Assembly (NCBI GenBank): GCA_902489855.1
Contig: CABUBS010000102.1
Coordinates: 1-7,649 of the forward strand
Length of the DNA stretch: 7,649 nucleotides
Source of the DNA: an uncultured Collinsella sp.
GTDB lineage: Bacteria > Actinomycetota > Coriobacteriia > Coriobacteriales > Coriobacteriaceae
Direction: 5' to 3'
Below the pieces are notes generated by a model that worked only from the letters and a program-made list of their open reading frames with translations, ran no database searches and was not told the DNA's origin. Every line of letters begins with the position of its first letter. Position 1 is the first letter of the stretch. This document shows positions 4,382-7,649 of this stretch, in pieces. The translations under genes were made by a program, and so were the position numbers.

Positions 4382-7300
4382 ATGAGCAAACTCGTCGAGG
4401 GCATCAAGGACCGTATGGTCGCTGCCGCGCGTGAGGCTGCACCCGCCGTGGTGGATGCCGCGCAGAAGGCCGCGACCGCGGCTGCCGAGAAAGTTGCCGA
4501 GGCAGTTGCCGATGCCAAGAACGTGGCAGGGGAGGCGTCCGTCGTCAGCGAGCCCGCCACCGCCGAGCCCGTAGCCGCCGCCCAGGCCCCCGAAGGCGCG
4601 ATCTTCAACCCCGAGGCCGCCCGCGGCAACCTGCACCTGGGCATCGACGTGGGCTCCACCACCGTTAAGCTCGCTGTGCTCAACGACGACAACCAGATTG
4701 TCTACGCCAAGTACCAGCGTCACCACACCGACGTCCGCGCTTGCGCCCGCGACTTGTTCGAGGGTGCCGCGACCGCTCGATGCCGTGGTGCCGGTTCGGG
4801 CGGCCTGCTGCTGTCCCAGTGGCTCGACCTGGAGTTTGTCCAGGAGGTCATCGCCAGCAAGCGTGCCGTCGAGACCCTCATCCCGGCCACCGATGTTGCC
4901 ATCGAGCTGGGCGGCGAGGACGCCAAGATCATCTACTTCGACAACGGCATCGAGCAGCGCATGAACGGCACCTGCGCCGGCGGCACGGGCGCCTTCATCG
5001 ACCAGATGGCCACTCTGCTGCACACCGACGCCAGCGGCCTTAACGAACTCGCGGCCAACGCCACCACCATCTATCCCATCGCCAGCCGCTGCGGCGTTTT
5101 TGCCAAGACCGACGTACAGCCGCTGCTCAACGAAGGCGCCCGTCCCGAGGACGTCGCCGCTTCCATCTTCCAAGCCGTCGTGACCCAGACCATCTCGGGT
5201 CTGGCGTGCGGCCGTCCCATCCGCGGCAACGTCGCCTTCCTGGGCGGCCCGCTGCAGTACCTCTCCGAGCTGCGCCACCGCTTCTACCTCACGCTCAACC
5301 TGGACGAGGAGCACCGCATTGTGCCCCAAAACGCTCACCTGTTTGTGGCGAGCGGCGCCGCCATGGCGCATGAGTCCAACAAGCTCAGCACGTTCCCGCA
5401 GCTCATCGAGGCTATCGATGCCTTGGGTGACACACAGGGTGCCGAGGTCGAGCGTCTGGATCCGCTCTTTGCCACCGACGAGGATTTTGCCGAGTTCAAG
5501 ACTCGCCACGACACCGAGGTCGTCCCCAAGGGCAAGCTCGACGGCTACACCGGCCGCGTGTTCATCGGTATCGACGCCGGCTCCACCACCATGAAGGCCG
5601 CGCTCGTGGGCGAGGACGGCCAGCTGTTGCACACCTGGTACGGCAACAACAACGGTGACATCCTGGGCACGGCCAAGGTCATCATGGCCGATTTCTACAA
5701 CCACATCCCCGCTGGCTGCACCATCGGCCACGTGACAACTACGGGCTACGGCGAGGCGCTGCTCATCGAGGCGCTCAAGGCCGATTCCGGCGAGATCGAG
5801 ACCGTCGCGCACCTGCGCGGCGCCAAGGCGTTCCTGCCCGGCGTCGAGTTCATTCTGGACATTGGCGGCCAGGACATGAAGTGCCTGCGCGTCAAGGACG
5901 GCGTCATCGAGCACATCATGCTCAACGAGGCCTGCTCGTCGGGTTGCGGTAGCTTTATCGAGAGCTTCGCCGTCTCTATGAACATGGACGTGCGCGCGTT
6001 CGCCAACGCCGCCATCCATGCCAAAGCCCCGGTCGACCTGGGAAGTCGCTGCACGGTCTTTATGAACTCGCGCGTCAAGCAGGCGCAAAAGGAAGGCGCC
6101 ACGGTGGGCGACATCGCCGCCGGCCTGTCCTATTCCGTCATCAAGAATGCCCTGTTCAAGGTCATTAAGCTGCGCGATCCCAAGGAGATCGGCAGCCAGG
6201 TAATCGTCCAGGGCGGCACCTTTATGTCCGATGCCACGCTGCGCGCGTTTGAGCAGCTCACCGGCGTTCATGCCGTGCGTCCCGACATCGCCGGCTGCAT
6301 GGGCGCCTACGGTGCGGCCCTGCTCGCCCGCGATCGCGCCGGCGCCGACGGCACCTCGACCATTCTTTCGGCTGAGGACATCGCGCACCTCACCGTGACG
6401 CAAAAGCATGTCCGCTGCGGCCGTTGCTCCAACAACTGCCAGCTTACCGTCAACGACTTTGGCGGTGGCAGGCGCTTCATTACCGGCAACCGCTGCGAGA
6501 AGGGCGCCGGCCACAAAAAGCAGAAGACCGAGGCCCCCAACCTCTTCAAAAAGAAAAACGAGCTGCTCTTTAACCGCGAGGTCCTGAGCCCCGACGAGGC
6601 CCCGCGCGGCACCGTCGGCATCCCGCGCGCGCTCAACATGTACGAGAACTACCCCTTCTGGCACGCGTTCTTTACGCGCCTGGGCTTTAGCGTGCAGCTG
6701 TCCGACCAGTCGAGCAAGAAGACCTACCAGGCGGGCATCGAGTCCATGCCGTCCGAGAGCGTATGCTATCCGGCCAAGATGAGCCATGGCCACGTGATGA
6801 ACCTTATTGACCGTGACGTCGACTTCATTTGGATGCCGTGCGTGCGCTGGGAGCGCAAGGAGGACCCGACCGCCGGTAACTGCTACAACTGCCCCATCGT
6901 CATGAGTTACCCCACGGCGCTGGCGCTCAACATCGATGAGATCCGCGAGCAGAACATCGAGTTCCTGTACCCGTTTGTGCCCTATCACGACAAGACCGAG
7001 CTCAAGCGCCGCCTGTACCAGGTGCTCGCCGTCGACCGCGTGGCCGATGCGCAAGCCGGTCGCGGTCGCGTGCGCGGTCCAAAGATCACACGCTCCGAGG
7101 TCGATGCCGCCGTCAACGCTGCTTTTGAGGCCGATGCGCGCTTCCACGAGGATATCCAGACCATGGGCGAGGAGGCCCTTAAGTGGGTCGAGGACCACGG
7201 CGGCCATGGCATCGTACTCGCCGGCCGTCCTTACCATAACGACCCCGAGATCAACCACGCCCTGCCTGAGCTTATCTCGAGCTTTGGCTTTGCGGTCTTT

Positions 7301-7649
7301 ACCGAGGATTCGCTCGCGCACCTGGTGAAGCCCGAGCGTCCGATTCGCGTCGTCGACCAGTGGATGTACCACAGCCGCCTGTACGCCGTCGCCCGTTTTG
7401 TGACGATGCGCAACGACCTGGACCTGATTCAGCTCAACTCTTTCGGCTGCGGCCTGGACGCTCTGACCACCGACCAGGTGCAGGAGATTCTGGAGGCCAG
7501 CGGCAAGATCTACACCGTGCTCAAGATCGACGAGGTGTCCAACCTGGGTGCCGCGCGCATCCGCATCCGCTCGCTCATGGCAGCGCTCAAGGACCAGGAG
7601 GCCGAGCGCTTGGCCGAGGCCACGGCCGCGGGCGAGGCCTACGAGCAGA
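4382..7649 (+). CDS. Giant 2-hydroxyacyl-CoA dehydratase activase, two ATPase modules plus DUF2229-like region (3' truncated)
   Basis: The frame stays open from ATG 4382 to the window edge (1089 codons); relatives are roughly 1400 residues, so the C-terminus is missing. GAGGAG (4371-4376) is the ribosome binding site. Order: an Ala/Glu-rich extension (1-86); BadF/HgdC-type ASKHA ATPase module 1 (GIDVGSTTVK 87-96, ELGGED 175-180, Cys198, Cys237); module 2 (GIDAGSTTMK 396-405, TGYG 454-457, DIGGQD 493-498, Cys518, Cys557); a cysteine cluster (Cys679, 682, 686, 705); then a DUF2229/activase-related region with Cys795, 820, 834, 837 and GRPYHND (948-954). Activases of this family couple ATP hydrolysis to low-potential electron transfer from a [4Fe-4S] cluster held between two subunits, driving radical dehydration or double-cubane reductases. 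The cysteine pair spacing of 39 is the same in both modules and matches the ligands I recall in HgdC (Cys127, Cys166). The electron acceptor is unknown. Module 1 has a local oddity near residues 131-137. The TetR 2 gene is directly upstream. Confidence 0.93.
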   Translation, partial: MSKLVEGIKDRMVAAAREAAPAVVDAAQKAATAAAEKVAEAVADAKNVAGEASVVSEPATAEPVAAAQAPEGAIFNPEAARGNLHLGIDVGSTTVKLAVLNDDNQIVYAKYQRHHTDVRACARDLFEGAATARCRGAGSGGLLLSQWLDLEFVQEVIASKRAVETLIPATDVAIELGGEDAKIIYFDNGIEQRMNGTCAGGTGAFIDQMATLLHTDASGLNELAANATTIYPIASRCGVFAKTDVQPLLNEGARPEDVAASIFQAVVTQTISGLACGRPIRGNVAFLGGPLQYLSELRHRFYLTLNLDEEHRIVPQNAHLFVASGAAMAHESNKLSTFPQLIEAIDALGDTQGAEVERLDPLFATDEDFAEFKTRHDTEVVPKGKLDGYTGRVFIGIDAGSTTMKAALVGEDGQLLHTWYGNNNGDILGTAKVIMADFYNHIPAGCTIGHVTTTGYGEALLIEALKADSGEIETVAHLRGAKAFLPGVEFILDIGGQDMKCLRVKDGVIEHIMLNEACSSGCGSFIESFAVSMNMDVRAFANAAIHAKAPVDLGSRCTVFMNSRVKQAQKEGATVGDIAAGLSYSVIKNALFKVIKLRDPKEIGSQVIVQGGTFMSDATLRAFEQLTGVHAVRPDIAGCMGAYGAALLARDRAGADGTSTILSAEDIAHLTVTQKHVRCGRCSNNCQLTVNDFGGGRRFITGNRCEKGAGHKKQKTEAPNLFKKKNELLFNREVLSPDEAPRGTVGIPRALNMYENYPFWHAFFTRLGFSVQLSDQSSKKTYQAGIESMPSESVCYPAKMSHGHVMNLIDRDVDFIWMPCVRWERKEDPTAGNCYNCPIVMSYPTALALNIDEIREQNIEFLYPFVPYHDKTELKRRLYQVLAVDRVADAQAGRGRVRGPKITRSEVDAAVNAAFEADARFHEDIQTMGEEALKWVEDHGGHGIVLAGRPYHNDPEINHALPELISSFGFAVFTEDSLAHLVKPERPIRVVDQWMYHSRLYAVARFVTMRNDLDLIQLNSFGCGLDALTTDQVQEILEASGKIYTVLKIDEVSNLGAARIRIRSLMAALKDQEAERLAEATAAGEAYEQ

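Noticed and set aside
4367..7372. A 1001-codon open frame on the minus strand opposite the activase gene
   Set aside because: It is low-complexity (rich in Gly, Ala, Val, Asp, Leu) with no recognisable domain, and mirrors a plus-strand gene with clear motifs throughout. Long antisense open frames are expected in GC-rich genes with strong third-position bias.

Overview
The window looks like chromosomal DNA from a high-GC, gut-type Coriobacteriia bacterium, most likely Collinsella or a close relative. This rests on the strong G/C bias at third codon positions, the style of the giant 2-hydroxyacyl-CoA dehydratase activase, and short palindromic repeats of a type I associate with that group. The genus is an inference; no rRNA or other marker is present. 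All six supported genes lie on the + strand.

Layout. Positions 1-126 hold no gene; a palindrome-rich segment (1-57) precedes a PII nitrogen signal protein gene (127-465). A TetR-family regulator (540-1202) and an MFS exporter (1303-2565) form a typical regulator/efflux pair. The 100-nt gap between them carries two near-identical 16-nt palindromic boxes that look like operators. A Cof-type HAD phosphatase (2681-3538) follows, with its ribosome binding site buried in a long inverted repeat. A REP-like palindrome (3537-3569) overlaps its stop codon. A second TetR-family regulator with a DhaS-like C-terminal half (3660-4370, TTG start) lies 11 nt upstream of a very large dehydratase-activase gene (4382 to the right edge, cut off), so these two probably form one operon.

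How the genes may work together. The PII protein senses 2-oxoglutarate and ATP/ADP and usually acts with an ammonium transporter, which could lie just left of the window. TetR 1 probably represses the exporter through the twin boxes. TetR 2 probably controls itself and the activase through palindromes at 3594-3638. The activase is an ATP-driven electron donor of the kind that powers radical dehydratases or related double-cubane reductases. It carries two ATPase/iron-sulfur modules in one chain, each with a cysteine pair exactly 39 residues apart, followed by a cysteine-rich DUF2229-like region.

Most worth a second look: (1) the two fused activase modules, which could form a one-chain pseudo-dimer around one [4Fe-4S] cluster; (2) a local lesion in module 1 where a core beta-strand seems replaced by out-of-frame sequence; (3) the twin operator boxes; (4) the inverted repeat covering the HAD ribosome binding site; (5) a PII protein lacking the modifiable Tyr51. 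I did not find a clearly undescribed defence or mobile system here.
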